Source of the DNA: Acidobacteriaceae bacterium
GTDB lineage: Bacteria; Acidobacteriota; Terriglobia; Terriglobales; Acidobacteriaceae
DNA: 64,000 nucleotides
Direction of reading: 5' to 3'
NCBI GenBank assembly: GCA_025356095.1
Contig: JANXUR010000112.1
Coordinates: 1 to 64,000, forward strand
A model generated the notes under the pieces. That model was not told the DNA's origin. It made no database searches and was given only the letters and a program-made list of their open reading frames with translations. Shown piece by piece: positions 43,666-52,889 of the stretch. A program made the position numbers and the translations under genes. Position 1 is the first letter of the stretch. Every line of letters starts with the position of its first letter.

Positions 43666-44850
43666 ATGGGTGCAAATCCAGCACTGGGCGTTTTGTTTCA
43701 CTGGTTGGGCGGTTTGGCTTCCGGCAGTTTTTATGTTCCCTATCGCGGAGTCAAGCGCTGGTCGTGGGAAACCTATTGGCTGGTCGGCGGGGTGTTTAGC
43801 TGGATCCTCGCACCGTGGATTCTCGCCGGGTTCCTGACCAAAGACTTGTTGCCGGTTTTGTCGGAGGCTCCATCGTCCGCCCTGTTCTGGGCGTTTTTCT
43901 TCGGCCTGCTATGGGGGGTCGGTGGACTGACCTTTGGCTTGACCATGCGCTATCTAGGCTTGTCGCTGGGCATGGCAGTGGTCCTTGGCTTGTGTGCGGC
44001 GTTTGGCACCCTGATACCGCCGATTTTTCACGGAACCTTCGTCGGTCAGGTGCTCGGCACCAGGTCCGGCCAAACGATTCTGTTTGGCATATTCGTTTGT
44101 CTGCTGGGCATCGCCGTCGCGGGATTCGCGGGTATCGCCAAAGAGCGCAATATGTCCACCGAACAAAAGCAGGCTGTGATTAAAGAATTCGACCTGAAGA
44201 AAGGGGTGGGAGTTGCCCTGCTTTCAGGCGTAATGAGCGCGTGCTTCGCATTTGGGCTCGACGCAGGCCGTCCCATCAAGGCGCTGACTTTGCAACACGG
44301 CACATCAACCCTTTGGCAGGGACTGCCGGTGCTGGTGGTCGTGCTGATTGGGGGCTTCACCACCAACTTCATCTGGTGCTTGATTCTCAACGTTCGCAAT
44401 AAGACGGGCCACGAGTATTTTTCTTCCACCACGCGCCCTGCACACACCGCAGGCGAGAGCGTCGCCGAGACCACCGCCGAGACCATTATCGAAACTGCAT
44501 TCGACGCACCCAGCCGCGAGATGGCCGAGCAAATGCCGGTCGCGGCGTCCACCGGGCTCAAAGTACCCATGCTGGCCAACTACTTCTTCTGTGCGCTGGC
44601 GGGCATCACCTGGTACTTTCAATTCTTCTTTTACACCATGGGCGAAACCCAGATGGGCAAGTACGGCTTTTCCAGTTGGACGCTGCACATGGCCAGTATC
44701 ATCATCTTCAGCACGCTGTGGGGGCTCGGCTTGAAGGAATGGCGTGGCGCTGGCAACCGGGCGATGAGCCTGCTTACGCTGGCGTTATTTATGCTTGTCG
44801 GTTCGACCATGATCGTGGGCTATGGCAACTATCTTGCGCTGGGTAACTAG
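43666..44850 (+). CDS. rhaT: L-rhamnose/proton symporter
   Basis: From ATG 43666, with GAGGGGG directly upstream, the protein has 394 residues and about ten membrane segments (drug/metabolite transporter fold). Family marks are GLASGSFYVPYRGVKRWSWE at the N-terminus, LLWGVGGLTFGLTMRYLG, and the C-terminal GITWYFQFFFYTMGETQMG. RhaT carries L-rhamnose with a proton across the inner membrane, the step after hydrolysis and outer-membrane passage. A central soluble loop (about 235-300), rich in Thr/Ala/Glu, is longer than in enterobacterial RhaT. It is the last gene of the operon and ends 16 bp from the convergent EF-P gene. Confidence 0.94.
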   Translation: MGANPALGVLFHWLGGLASGSFYVPYRGVKRWSWETYWLVGGVFSWILAPWILAGFLTKDLLPVLSEAPSSALFWAFFFGLLWGVGGLTFGLTMRYLGLSLGMAVVLGLCAAFGTLIPPIFHGTFVGQVLGTRSGQTILFGIFVCLLGIAVAGFAGIAKERNMSTEQKQAVIKEFDLKKGVGVALLSGVMSACFAFGLDAGRPIKALTLQHGTSTLWQGLPVLVVVLIGGFTTNFIWCLILNVRNKTGHEYFSSTTRPAHTAGESVAETTAETIIETAFDAPSREMAEQMPVAASTGLKVPMLANYFFCALAGITWYFQFFFYTMGETQMGKYGFSSWTLHMASIIIFSTLWGLGLKEWRGAGNRAMSLLTLALFMLVGSTMIVGYGNYLALGN

Positions 44851-44866
44851 GAATTCGCGGGACGGC

Positions 44867-45442
44867 TTAGGCCCGCCCCGCGAACTCCCGCGTCTCTGTG
44901 CTGACCTTCACCTTTTCTCCGTTCTGGATGAATAAGGGCACCTTGATCTCGATGCCAGTCTGCAGCTTGGCGTGTTTGGTCACATTGCCACTGGAAGTAT
45001 CGCCCCGCGCGCCGGGCTCGGTGTAAACCACCTCAAGCTCCACCTGGTTGGGCAACTCCAAGCCAATCGGGTTGCCGTTGTATTTGTGCAACTGAACCAG
45101 TGCGCCATCCACCAGAAAATCGAGCGCGTCCCCAATCATCTCGCTGCCCAGCGTGTGGGTCTCGAAAGTCGCCTGATCGAGAAAGTGGGAGCCTCCTCCG
45201 TCGGTGTAAAGATAAGACGCCTCAACCATGTCGAGATCCGGCTCTTTGAACCGGTCGCCTGCCTTAAAGGTTCGGTCGAAAACCGCACGGGTCAGCAGAT
45301 TGCGCATCTTCAGGCGGACCAGCGTTTGCCCGCCACGGGCCGTGGGGGTGGAAACCTCTGCGTCTAAACAGTGGTAGGGAATATTCTCGTGTTCAAAAAA
45401 CATTTTGCGTTTTACGGTAATTGCTTCGATCAATGCAGCCAT
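44867..45442 (-). CDS. Elongation factor P family protein, YeiP/EfpL-like
   Basis: The 191-residue protein has the three beta domains of EF-P and starts at ATG 45442 with GAGGA upstream. The loop that reaches the peptidyl-transferase centre reads STPTARGGQTLV, with Arg36 where canonical EF-P has PGKG and a modified lysine. This resembles E. coli YeiP/EfpL (SPTARGAATL) more than standard EF-P. EF-P proteins rescue ribosomes stalled at proline stretches. Whether this is the only EF-P of the organism is not visible. It is unrelated to the adjacent rha operon in direction and function. It is not in an operon with the HAF gene, which has its own terminator. Confidence 0.88.
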   Translation of the reverse strand: MAALIEAITVKRKMFFEHENIPYHCLDAEVSTPTARGGQTLVRLKMRNLLTRAVFDRTFKAGDRFKEPDLDMVEASYLYTDGGGSHFLDQATFETHTLGSEMIGDALDFLVDGALVQLHKYNGNPIGLELPNQVELEVVYTEPGARGDTSSGNVTKHAKLQTGIEIKVPLFIQNGEKVKVSTETREFAGRA

Positions 45443-45603
45443 GGAATCCTCAAATCTTTCAAAGTGCTAGCGAGGTGGGGACTTCTGTGCGGCGACGCTC
45501 CACCCCACTTAATTTTAATGCGAGATGTGAAAAAGCGAACAAGGCTGCGGGCAGAAGCCCGTGATTGGGGGGATTAAGCGTGGTTAGCAGACGTGTGTAT
45601 TCG

Positions 45604-45649
45604 CAAAAATGGATCCGGGAGCGGTGCAGATGTGCACCACTCCCGAATC
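45604..45649 (-). terminator. Terminator after the HAF-repeat gene
   Basis: On the minus strand an 18-bp stem with two mismatches (TTCGGGAGTGGTGCA against TGCACCGCTCCCGGA) has a 4-nt loop and is followed by ATTTTTG. It lies about 58 bp after the stop at 45707. Confidence 0.8.
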
Positions 45650-45706
45650 CGAAGGCCCATCCGAAAGCCCGTCGGCAATCAAGCACCGCTGGAGGAGGCA
45701 ATCCAG

Positions 45707-47140
45707 CTACTTGACGACCGGGGACCATGCTTTCGCAAAAGGCTTCGACCACAACCCGACCAGCGGCGACCGCACTGTGAGGCTGCTGCCCGGTGCAGCC
45801 GGTGCGGAACTGGCGGCAATAAACGGCTCCACACCACGATGAGTAACTGGCACAAGAACGTAAACGTGGGTGTCGCCCGCGCTGGTGGTGCCTAAGCCCG
45901 CAATGGCGCCGGACTCATTGATGGCGTAAGCGACGTTGAGGGTGAGCGGCGAACCGGCCGGAATCAGAGTGTTCAGATCCTGAATCGCTCCGCCCTGCCA
46001 AACAAACGCATGTGCGTAGCTTGCCAAAGCCGTTGGGGTTACCGTTCCGGAACCGCCCACCACTACGCCTTGGCTATTGATTCCGAGTGCGATGCTGCCG
46101 GAGTCGCCAGCCACCGTGCCTAGCGATTGCACCGCACCGGTTGCTTGCCACATCGCCGCAGAATAGTTGAGGTCAGAGGCGTCACTGGCAGCACCCACGC
46201 TGGTTCCAGAATCGTTCAGCGTCAGAGGCTGATAGTTGTGTCCGCCTAAGGACTGCAGGTTTGTAATCGTTCCATCGAACCACAGGAATCCCTGCACCAG
46301 TGAGTTGGTGGCGTCGAGGGAGATGACAGAGACTTGTCCGCTGCTGTTAATGGCCGATGGCGTGGAGAACGAACCGCCTAGGGTGCCGATGTCCTTCATC
46401 TTGCCATTTGACCAAACGAAAGCATCGTCTTGCGGCTGGTTAAATGGTGGCAAAGGGTTTGTGTTCAGGAACGAAATCCCGATCACTTCGCCGCTCGCAT
46501 TCGCAGTCCAAGCTTGGGAATCCGTGCCCCCAAGAGTACCCAAATCCCGGATCTTTCCTTGCTGCCAGGTGACCGCATGCAGTTGCTTGCCGTAGTAGGA
46601 ATAGAAGTCATTGATACCGTTGTAAGCTAAACCGACCACCAAGCCTTGATTGGTAATGGAGCTGGCGAAGCTGGCTTGGCCACCCAGATCGCCGAGCCGC
46701 GTGATCTTACCGCCAGACCACATCACCGCTTCACCCAAGGGCTGCTGATTGAACTGACTCAGTTTGCCGTAATCGGAGATGCCGACCGCAACGCCGGAGT
46801 CATTGATGCCAAAGGCGTTGCTGCCGCCCCCGAAATCATTGGCATGGGCAAAACTTGGCAGCTTTTGCAGCTTCCCCTTCCCCCACACACCAGAGGCGGC
46901 AAAACTGTTGGCGTCGAGGGATATTACGGCCACCTGGTTGCGATTGTTGAGTGGGATCGGCGTAAAGAATCCTCCGGTCAAGTCAGCGTTGTAAAGGGTC
47001 GTAAAGTTGCCGCCGAGGGTACCTACGTCATAGAGGGTGTATTGGGTAACCGCTGGCTGCGCCGTAGCGCGAGACGGAACCGCTAGGAGCGCAAGGAGCG
47101 CGAGTGCAAGTGCAAGGGAAGCAATTTTACGGGAGCGCAT
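45707..47140 (-). CDS. Exported HAF-repeat protein
   Basis: The 477-residue protein has a signal peptide (ASLALALALLALLAVPSRATA). From residue 35 onward it has about seven repeats of the HAF type, for example YDVGTLGGNFTTLYNADL, IRDLGTLGGTDSQAWTANAS, MKDIGTLGGSFSTPSAINSS and VQSLGTVAGDSGSIALGINS. The conserved LGTLGG and AxxINxxG(x)VVG elements suggest a beta-propeller. Function of HAF proteins is not established. The end is a short hydrophobic run (APAAPGSSLTV), perhaps an exposed linker. It is divergent from the LytS-type kinase gene across 471 bp. Confidence 0.88.
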   Translation of the reverse strand: MRSRKIASLALALALLALLAVPSRATAQPAVTQYTLYDVGTLGGNFTTLYNADLTGGFFTPIPLNNRNQVAVISLDANSFAASGVWGKGKLQKLPSFAHANDFGGGSNAFGINDSGVAVGISDYGKLSQFNQQPLGEAVMWSGGKITRLGDLGGQASFASSITNQGLVVGLAYNGINDFYSYYGKQLHAVTWQQGKIRDLGTLGGTDSQAWTANASGEVIGISFLNTNPLPPFNQPQDDAFVWSNGKMKDIGTLGGSFSTPSAINSSGQVSVISLDATNSLVQGFLWFDGTITNLQSLGGHNYQPLTLNDSGTSVGAASDASDLNYSAAMWQATGAVQSLGTVAGDSGSIALGINSQGVVVGGSGTVTPTALASYAHAFVWQGGAIQDLNTLIPAGSPLTLNVAYAINESGAIAGLGTTSAGDTHVYVLVPVTHRGVEPFIAASSAPAAPGSSLTVRSPLVGLWSKPFAKAWSPVVK

Positions 47141-47611
47141 GATAAGCCTTTCCGGTTTTGGCGATCTGATTTGCTATGGATTGGCAAAGCAATCTCCCAG
47201 CCATTTAGGGCTCCCACCGTCCGAAGCCGGGCCATTCCTGCAGACCCTGTCCCGGATTAGTGCGGTTGAGGTGTCGTCTCGATTTTCTTGTCAGCCCCAG
47301 AGTGCAGCTCAAGGCATGGCGCAACCCGTTGAGTAACGCGGCAAATATCGAGCAGAATGTCGCGTGCCGCCCGTAAGCAGATACTGAAATGTGTAGAAAC
47401 TTCCGCAGGAAGCTACGCGTTTTTACATGTTGCGAACCCATAGATCTGGCGGAGCCAAATGATTCGTCACGCTTTGGTGCAGGTCGTCCTTTTTTGCACG
47501 TTCTCGTGCAGTTCCGCTTCATACTAGTAGCAGCCATCCGGAGTCTGGGCATGATTCGGAATGGCACATAGCACGGACGTCCAACTACTTTCCGTCAGGT
47601 GACTCGATACG
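47141..47611. other. Intergenic region with a 16-bp palindrome
   Basis: About 470 bp separate the divergent HAF and kinase genes, with no supported coding frame. A palindrome TGCACGTTCTCGTGCA lies at 47495-47510, about 100 bp before the kinase start, and could be a regulator site or a small hairpin. I see no clear promoter boxes. Confidence 0.45.
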
Positions 47612-48838
47612 ATGAGTGTGACACTGGCTAACGCTGGCAGCAATGTAGACGGGCCTTCTCGATTCGCGCGTGGGCCTGTGAGTGCACCTCCGCCAGCCTC
47701 CGCTGCGGGGGAGAGCCTCAGACCGCAGTCGTTGGCGATTCTAAGCCATGGCTCCACTTGGGCTGCAAGCTTTGGCATTTGGACGGTTTTCGGTCTAGTG
47801 ACTGCGTTGGGCTCACGCGCATACGCCTCCGCAGCAGGTGTGTTACTTCCCTCCCTCGCGGTGGCGCTTACTTGGGACTTTAGTGATGCCTATGTCTGGG
47901 CGTTGCTCACACCGCTGCTCTACTTGCTGACACAAAGGCACGGCTTTGAGCGGGGCTGGCCCAAAGCCTTGCGAGTGCATATCCCCAGCGGCATCGTGGT
48001 TGCTGGCATCGCCGCCTTTTCCACGGCAAGTTTGAACTATTTGGCACCGTGGTGCCGCACTGGCTTTGGCCGCTCGCTGACGACGGACGTAATCGCTCTG
48101 TTCTTCTCAAACCTGACGCGCTATTGCCTCATCGTGGCAGTGAGCGAAGCGATTGTTTACGCCAACAAGTATCGCGAACGCACGTTACGTTTTGCTGAGC
48201 TAAAGCTGCAACTGGCCAGTGCGCAACTGCAAGTCCTCAAGATGCAATTGGAACCGCACTTCCTGTTCAATGTACTGAACTCGATTGCTGCCTTGACCCG
48301 CGAAGATGCCGCTGCTGCCGAACAAATGACGCTGCAACTCAGCGACCTGCTGCGCATTTCTCTGCAAAATATGGAATGGCACGAAGTCCCGCTCCGCAGT
48401 GAGTTGGAGTTCCTCCGCTGCTATTTAAGAATCCAGCAAACCCGATTTAGCGACCGCCTGACCACCCACTTTCACATTGCGCCCGACGTTCTCGATGCAG
48501 CCGTTCCCCACATGGTGCTGCAGCCATTAGTGGAAAATGCAATTCGCCATGGCATCAGCCCGCGCTCGGCCCCCGGATGGGTACACCTGCGCGCAGAAAA
48601 AATATCTGACCGGCTGTTGATTGAGATTCTGGACAATGGCGTGGGACTGACGCAGCCGCCCTCAGCCGGGAATACAAGAGGGCAGGGCGTAGGGTTGAAA
48701 AATACCCAACTGCGGCTGCAACAACTCTATGGCGACCACTATGAGTTCAGTTGCGCGAACAGCGAGACGGGCGGATGCCGAGTATGCATTTCGGTGCCCT
48801 TTCGCGAAACCGCTACGGAGACAGGATGCCGTCCTTGA
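47612..48838 (+). CDS. LytS-type membrane histidine kinase
   Basis: The 408-residue protein has four or five hydrophobic segments in residues about 45-190. A short coiled coil (LRFAELKLQLASAQLQVLKM) leads to the His_kinase domain, with the phosphorylated His216 in QLEPHFLFNVLNSI. The HATPase part has MVLQPLVENAIRHGI, LDNGVGLTQ and GVGLKNTQLRL. This is the LytS/YehU class, which pairs with LytTR regulators. The following gene overlaps the stop by 13 bp and encodes exactly that. The N-terminal sensor is not a recognised 5TMR domain, and the signal is unknown. Confidence 0.92.
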   Translation: MSVTLANAGSNVDGPSRFARGPVSAPPPASAAGESLRPQSLAILSHGSTWAASFGIWTVFGLVTALGSRAYASAAGVLLPSLAVALTWDFSDAYVWALLTPLLYLLTQRHGFERGWPKALRVHIPSGIVVAGIAAFSTASLNYLAPWCRTGFGRSLTTDVIALFFSNLTRYCLIVAVSEAIVYANKYRERTLRFAELKLQLASAQLQVLKMQLEPHFLFNVLNSIAALTREDAAAAEQMTLQLSDLLRISLQNMEWHEVPLRSELEFLRCYLRIQQTRFSDRLTTHFHIAPDVLDAAVPHMVLQPLVENAIRHGISPRSAPGWVHLRAEKISDRLLIEILDNGVGLTQPPSAGNTRGQGVGLKNTQLRLQQLYGDHYEFSCANSETGGCRVCISVPFRETATETGCRP

Positions 48839-49620
48839 CCCCGCGCCCCCTGCGCGTATTGATCGCCGACGACGAGCCGCTAGCTCGAGGGCGGATGCGC
48901 TCGTTACTACTACAGGAGCCGGGAACCTGCGTGGTGGCAGAAGCCGCGAACGGCAGCGAGACGATTGCCGCTATCGAGCGCATCGAAGTAGACCTGATTC
49001 TCCTCGACATTCAAATGCCAGAGATGGATGGCTTTGCCACAGTAGAAGCGATGCGCACCGGGCCTGCCGCTCCCGCGCCCGCCATCATCTTCGTTACCGC
49101 GTATGATGCCTACGCGTTGCAGGCTTTTGCGGTTCACGCCGTGGACTACTTACTCAAGCCAGTGAGTGCAGAACGATTGCATGAAGCGGTCCACCGGGTA
49201 CACGTCAACCACGATGTCTTGCGATTGAATCACGACTTGCGGAGCCGGATGAGCTCGCTGCGCTTGGAACTGGAGACGCTGCGCCATGCCCGCCAGCAAT
49301 TGCTGGTAAAGACCGATGGCGAGATAACCCTGTTGGCGCTCGACGACATTGACTGGATCAGCTCTGCTGGCAATTACGTGACACTCCACATCAAGGGGCG
49401 AACCAAGTTGTGGCGCGAAACCTTGCAGGCGGTGGAAAAACGACTCGCTCCGCATCGCTTCGCGCGCATCAGCCGCTCCACACTGGTGAACACCACAAAA
49501 ATCGCGACGCTCCGCTCGGCCGGCTATGGCGACTACTGCGTCCGGCTGCAAGACACCACAGAACTGGCCTTGAGCCGCGCCTATCGCGAAGCCTTTCTCA
49601 GCACACTCAACCAGATTTGA
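48826..49620 (+). CDS. LytTR-family response regulator
   Basis: ATG 48826 (GGAG five bases upstream) gives 264 residues; the open frame begins at 48751 inside the kinase gene. The receiver (about 10-130) has the acidic pocket ADDEP, phosphoacceptor Asp61 in LLDIQMPEMDG and KPVS. A coiled linker (about 140-165) leads to a LytTR DNA-binding domain (about 165-262: WISSAGNYVTLHIKGRT, then FARISRSTLVNTTKI). LytTR domains bind direct repeats in DNA through beta strands. It is coupled to the LytS-type kinase. Targets are unknown; LytTR sites are degenerate and I could not place one. Confidence 0.94.
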   Translation: MPSLTPRPLRVLIADDEPLARGRMRSLLLQEPGTCVVAEAANGSETIAAIERIEVDLILLDIQMPEMDGFATVEAMRTGPAAPAPAIIFVTAYDAYALQAFAVHAVDYLLKPVSAERLHEAVHRVHVNHDVLRLNHDLRSRMSSLRLELETLRHARQQLLVKTDGEITLLALDDIDWISSAGNYVTLHIKGRTKLWRETLQAVEKRLAPHRFARISRSTLVNTTKIATLRSAGYGDYCVRLQDTTELALSRAYREAFLSTLNQI

Positions 49621-49747
49621 GATCCCTAGGCGCAAGGACTTACACGGCCGCAAGTCAATACAATCCCTCGGCGCTGGAATCCATGCGTAACGCAACTCAC
49701 GAATCAGATAAATTAGGCGGGGGAACGCGTCCAACTGATTGAAAAGA

Positions 49748-49824
<77 letters not shown>

Positions 49825-49902
49825 TGCTGCCGCGCCGGGAGGCGCGTTCGGTTGACAGCTTTCAATATAACATTTTCCGCCACTGCGGAAAAGTGCCAGC
49901 GC

Positions 49903-49938
49903 GGGGCTAGACTTGGGGCTGGACTTGGGGCTGGACTT
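49903..49938. repeat. 12-bp tandem repeat, three units
   Basis: Three copies of GGGGCTRGACTT stand directly head to tail upstream of the tRNA (minus-strand sense) and before the prolyl oligopeptidase gene. Non-coding; function unknown. Confidence 0.8.
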
Positions 49939-50027
49939 GGCCCGCTGCGCGAGCTGCCCACCTCCAGTGTTTGATACCCTTAATTGCGCTGCATTGTTGC
50001 TATCTTTGATTTGCACGAGGTTTTCTA

Positions 50028-52205
50028 ATGGCCGCTGATTTTCGCATCATTCTGCTGCTTGGCAGCTTGGTTCTTGCCGTTTCCGCCACCGTTTTCGCTG
50101 GGGACGCCGCCGCGCCAACTGGCCCGCCCAAGGCCAAGGTCGAGCCCGTCACCGACGACTACTTCGGCACCAAAGTGGTAGACAACTACCGCTGGCTTGA
50201 AAATGGCGAGTCGCAGGAGTCGCAGGAGTATGCCCGGCAGCAACTCGCCTACACTCGCAGCATTCTCGATCCCCTGCCCGGCCGCGATGCCATCCACAAA
50301 CGCTTGAGTGAGTTGTTAAACATTGGCACGGTGAACGCCCCGCAAATTGGCGGCAAGGGCGGCAGCAGCAGCGACGCCTACTACTTCTACACCAAGCGCG
50401 ATGGCGGACAGAATCAGCCGGCGCTCTACGTCCGCAAGGGTGTGCATGGCGAAGACCGCGTACTGGTTGACCCCAACACCCTCGCCGCCGATGGCACCGT
50501 GGCGCTCGACTGGTGGTACGCCACCGACGATGGCAAGTACGTCACCTACGGCACCTCGCATTCCGGCGACGAGATCAGCACCCTGCATATTCTGGAAACC
50601 TCCACCGGCAAGCTGCTGGCTGACACCATTGAGCGTTGCCGAGCCGCCAGCGTTGCTTGGCGACCCGACGGCTCCGGCTTTTTTTACACGCGGTACCCCA
50701 AGAAGGGCGAAGTAGCTGACGGTCAGGAAGCATACAACCGCCACGTTTTCTATCACCATCTAGGTGACGACCCGGCCACAGACAAGCTCATCTTTGGCGA
50801 AGGCCGCGATCCGCAGGATTGGGCCAACGTGGACCTGAGCGAAGATGGCCAATGGCTGACCATCAACGTGGAGCAGGGCTGGGCCAAGTCGGAGGCCTAC
50901 GTGATGAATGTGGCCGACGCAGCTTCTGCCTCCAAGCCTGTAAAGATCACCGAGGGCAAGAACTTTCTCTACAACGCTACGGTTTATAAGGGCCAGCTTT
51001 ACATCACGACAAACGAAGATGCGCCGCGATACCACGTCTTCCACACCGACCCGGCGCATCCGGCGCGCGCGAATTGGAAAAAACTCATTCCGCAGACCGA
51101 TGCCGTGCTGCAAGGCTTTTCATTCGTAGAGACCGCCACGGGCGGCAAGATTTTCGCGCAGTACGAGCACAATGCCAGCAGCGAGCTGAAGATACTGACG
51201 CTGGATGGCAAGGCAGCAACCGACATACCTTTGCCCACAATAGGCAGCGTTTACAGCGCTGGCAGCAAGCACGACCGCAGCGAGATTTTTTACGCCTTCC
51301 ACAGCTTCACCGTGCCTCCAAGCGTTTACCGCTATGACGTGGCCACCGGCAAGAGCGAAGTGTGGGCCAGCGTGAAGGCAGACGTGAACTCCGCTGCCTA
51401 CGACGCCAAGCAGGTCTGGTACACCTCCAAAGACGGCACCAAAGTGCCGATGTTCCTCGTCCACAAAAAGGGACTGAAGCTCAACGGCACCAACCCCACG
51501 CTGCTCACCGGATATGGCGGCTTCAACGTTAGCGAAACCCCTGCCTTCAGTCGCGGCGCGTATCTGTGGATGGAGCATGGCGGCGTGTATGCGCTGGCCA
51601 ATCTGCGCGGCGGGGCCGAGTTTGGCGAAGACTGGCATCGTGCCGGCATGCTGGCCAACAAGCAGAACGTGTTTGACGACTTTATTGCAGCGGGCGAATA
51701 TCTGGTGCGTGAAAAATACACCAGTCCCGCACATCTGGCGATTCAAGGTGGGTCGAATGGTGGCCTATTGATGGGCGCGGCACTTACCCAACGGCCCGAC
51801 CTCTTTCGAGCAGTAGTTTGCGCGGTGCCGCTGCTCGACATGCTGCGATATCAGGATTTTTTGATCGCCAAGCTGTGGGTGCCAGAGTATGGCTCATCTG
51901 AAGTAAAGGAACAGTTCGACTGGATCTACAAGTACTCGCCCTATCAGCACGTCAAGGCTGGAACCGAGTATCCGGCTATCTTGTTCATGACCGCCGACTC
52001 GGACACGCGCGTCTCGCCCATCCACGCCAAGAAGATGGCCGCACTGATGCAAGCCCAAGCGGCGAACGGTGCCAGTACAGAAAGGCCGATCCTGCTGCGC
52101 ATCGAGCCCAAAGCAGGACACGGCGCTGGCAAACCCGTAGCGAAGCAAATTGAAGAAGGTACGGATGTATGGTCGTTTTTATTTTGGCAGTTGGGGGTGC
52201 GGTAG
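50028..52205 (+). CDS. Prolyl oligopeptidase (S9A), exported
   Basis: The 725-residue serine peptidase begins with a signal peptide (RIILLLGSLVLAVSATVFAG). The N-terminal propeller (about 30-440) is followed by the alpha/beta-hydrolase domain with the full triad: Ser576 in IQGGSNGGLLM, Asp659 in TADSDTRVSP and His698 in KAGHGAG. The start of the mature part (PPKAKVEPVTDDYFGTKVVD, then YRWLE) is typical of S9A. It cleaves small peptides after proline, here probably in the periplasm. The gene stands alone between a tRNA and a hairpin. Confidence 0.96.
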   Translation: MAADFRIILLLGSLVLAVSATVFAGDAAAPTGPPKAKVEPVTDDYFGTKVVDNYRWLENGESQESQEYARQQLAYTRSILDPLPGRDAIHKRLSELLNIGTVNAPQIGGKGGSSSDAYYFYTKRDGGQNQPALYVRKGVHGEDRVLVDPNTLAADGTVALDWWYATDDGKYVTYGTSHSGDEISTLHILETSTGKLLADTIERCRAASVAWRPDGSGFFYTRYPKKGEVADGQEAYNRHVFYHHLGDDPATDKLIFGEGRDPQDWANVDLSEDGQWLTINVEQGWAKSEAYVMNVADAASASKPVKITEGKNFLYNATVYKGQLYITTNEDAPRYHVFHTDPAHPARANWKKLIPQTDAVLQGFSFVETATGGKIFAQYEHNASSELKILTLDGKAATDIPLPTIGSVYSAGSKHDRSEIFYAFHSFTVPPSVYRYDVATGKSEVWASVKADVNSAAYDAKQVWYTSKDGTKVPMFLVHKKGLKLNGTNPTLLTGYGGFNVSETPAFSRGAYLWMEHGGVYALANLRGGAEFGEDWHRAGMLANKQNVFDDFIAAGEYLVREKYTSPAHLAIQGGSNGGLLMGAALTQRPDLFRAVVCAVPLLDMLRYQDFLIAKLWVPEYGSSEVKEQFDWIYKYSPYQHVKAGTEYPAILFMTADSDTRVSPIHAKKMAALMQAQAANGASTERPILLRIEPKAGHGAGKPVAKQIEEGTDVWSFLFWQLGVR

Positions 52206-52257
52206 GGCGGGGCGGGGCGGAGAGGGGAGCGCAGTCCGCACGAACCAGCAAACTTAA

Positions 52258-52287
52258 TGACAGGCTGCGGCTGCGCCCAGCCTGTCA
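52258..52287. terminator. Hairpin between convergent genes
   Basis: TGACAGGCTG and CAGCCTGTCA pair perfectly around a 10-nt loop, four bases before the end of the DUF4337 gene on the minus strand. No T-run; probably a bidirectional stop. A G-rich run (52205-52227) precedes it. Confidence 0.55.
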
Positions 52288-52291
52288 CCCC

Positions 52292-52834
52292 TTACAGCAG
52301 CACGCCCGAAACCGCAGCCATTACGCCCACCACGCTCAGCACGATGCCCGCGTACCAGAACGCACGCTTTTTTGAGAGCAGGGTGATGGAGGTGACCACC
52401 AACGCAATCTCCATGAAGACTTCCGCCAGATCGAAGCGGTCGGCGCGGCGACGCTCCTGCCGGCCCTCTTCTTCCAGTTTGCGCGCTTCTTCTTCCAACT
52501 TCTTCTGCTCGTCCCGCTGATGTTGCGCCTCGGCTTCGTACTTCTCGCGGAACTTCTCCATGGCCGCTGAGTCCTTGGCAGCAACCACGGTGGAGAGGTC
52601 GGCGAAGACTTCATCCGTATTGCGACGGATATTTTTCGCCTGATACTCGGCCCATTGGTCTGCGGCTTTGCTCTGCAGCAGAATCTCTTCCGTATGCGAC
52701 CGATGCCCCATCAGCGACACAGTGGCTACCAGAACCGCCATCACCGCCATTGAGAGTGACACCGGAGCCAGACTCGGGTTATGCGCAGCGTGCTCAGCGT
52801 GTTCGTGCAACTCGCTCAATTCTTCAGAACTCAC
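52292..52834 (-). CDS. DUF4337 membrane protein
   Basis: The 180-residue protein has a membrane segment at about 24-42 (LSMAVMAVLVATVSLMG), then a charged middle (about 45-140) that becomes a strong coiled coil (EAQHQRDEQKKLEEEARKLE). Two C-terminal membrane segments follow (EVFMEIALVVTSITLL and WYAGIVLSVVGVMAA). This is the DUF4337 layout. Function is unknown. The N-terminus is His/Glu-rich (ELHEHAEHAAH), a possible metal-binding patch. It lies 55 bp downstream of the Oar-type receptor gene on the same strand. Confidence 0.85.
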   Translation of the reverse strand: MSSEELSELHEHAEHAAHNPSLAPVSLSMAVMAVLVATVSLMGHRSHTEEILLQSKAADQWAEYQAKNIRRNTDEVFADLSTVVAAKDSAAMEKFREKYEAEAQHQRDEQKKLEEEARKLEEEGRQERRRADRFDLAEVFMEIALVVTSITLLSKKRAFWYAGIVLSVVGVMAAVSGVLL

Positions 52835-52889
52835 AAACGCCTCCTCGCATACATCGGCTCGCCTCGCACCATTTCAGGCGTAAGGCTAG

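Noticed and set aside
44867-45442. Idea that the EF-P is rhamnosylated through the neighbouring rhamnose genes
   Set aside because: EF-P rhamnosylation needs EarP and dTDP-rhamnose; the genes here are catabolic and no earP is visible.
47205-47567. Minus-strand frame of 120 codons before the LytS-type kinase
   Set aside because: It is Arg/Cys-rich without domain, signal peptide or convincing ribosome site, and lies in a promoter region.
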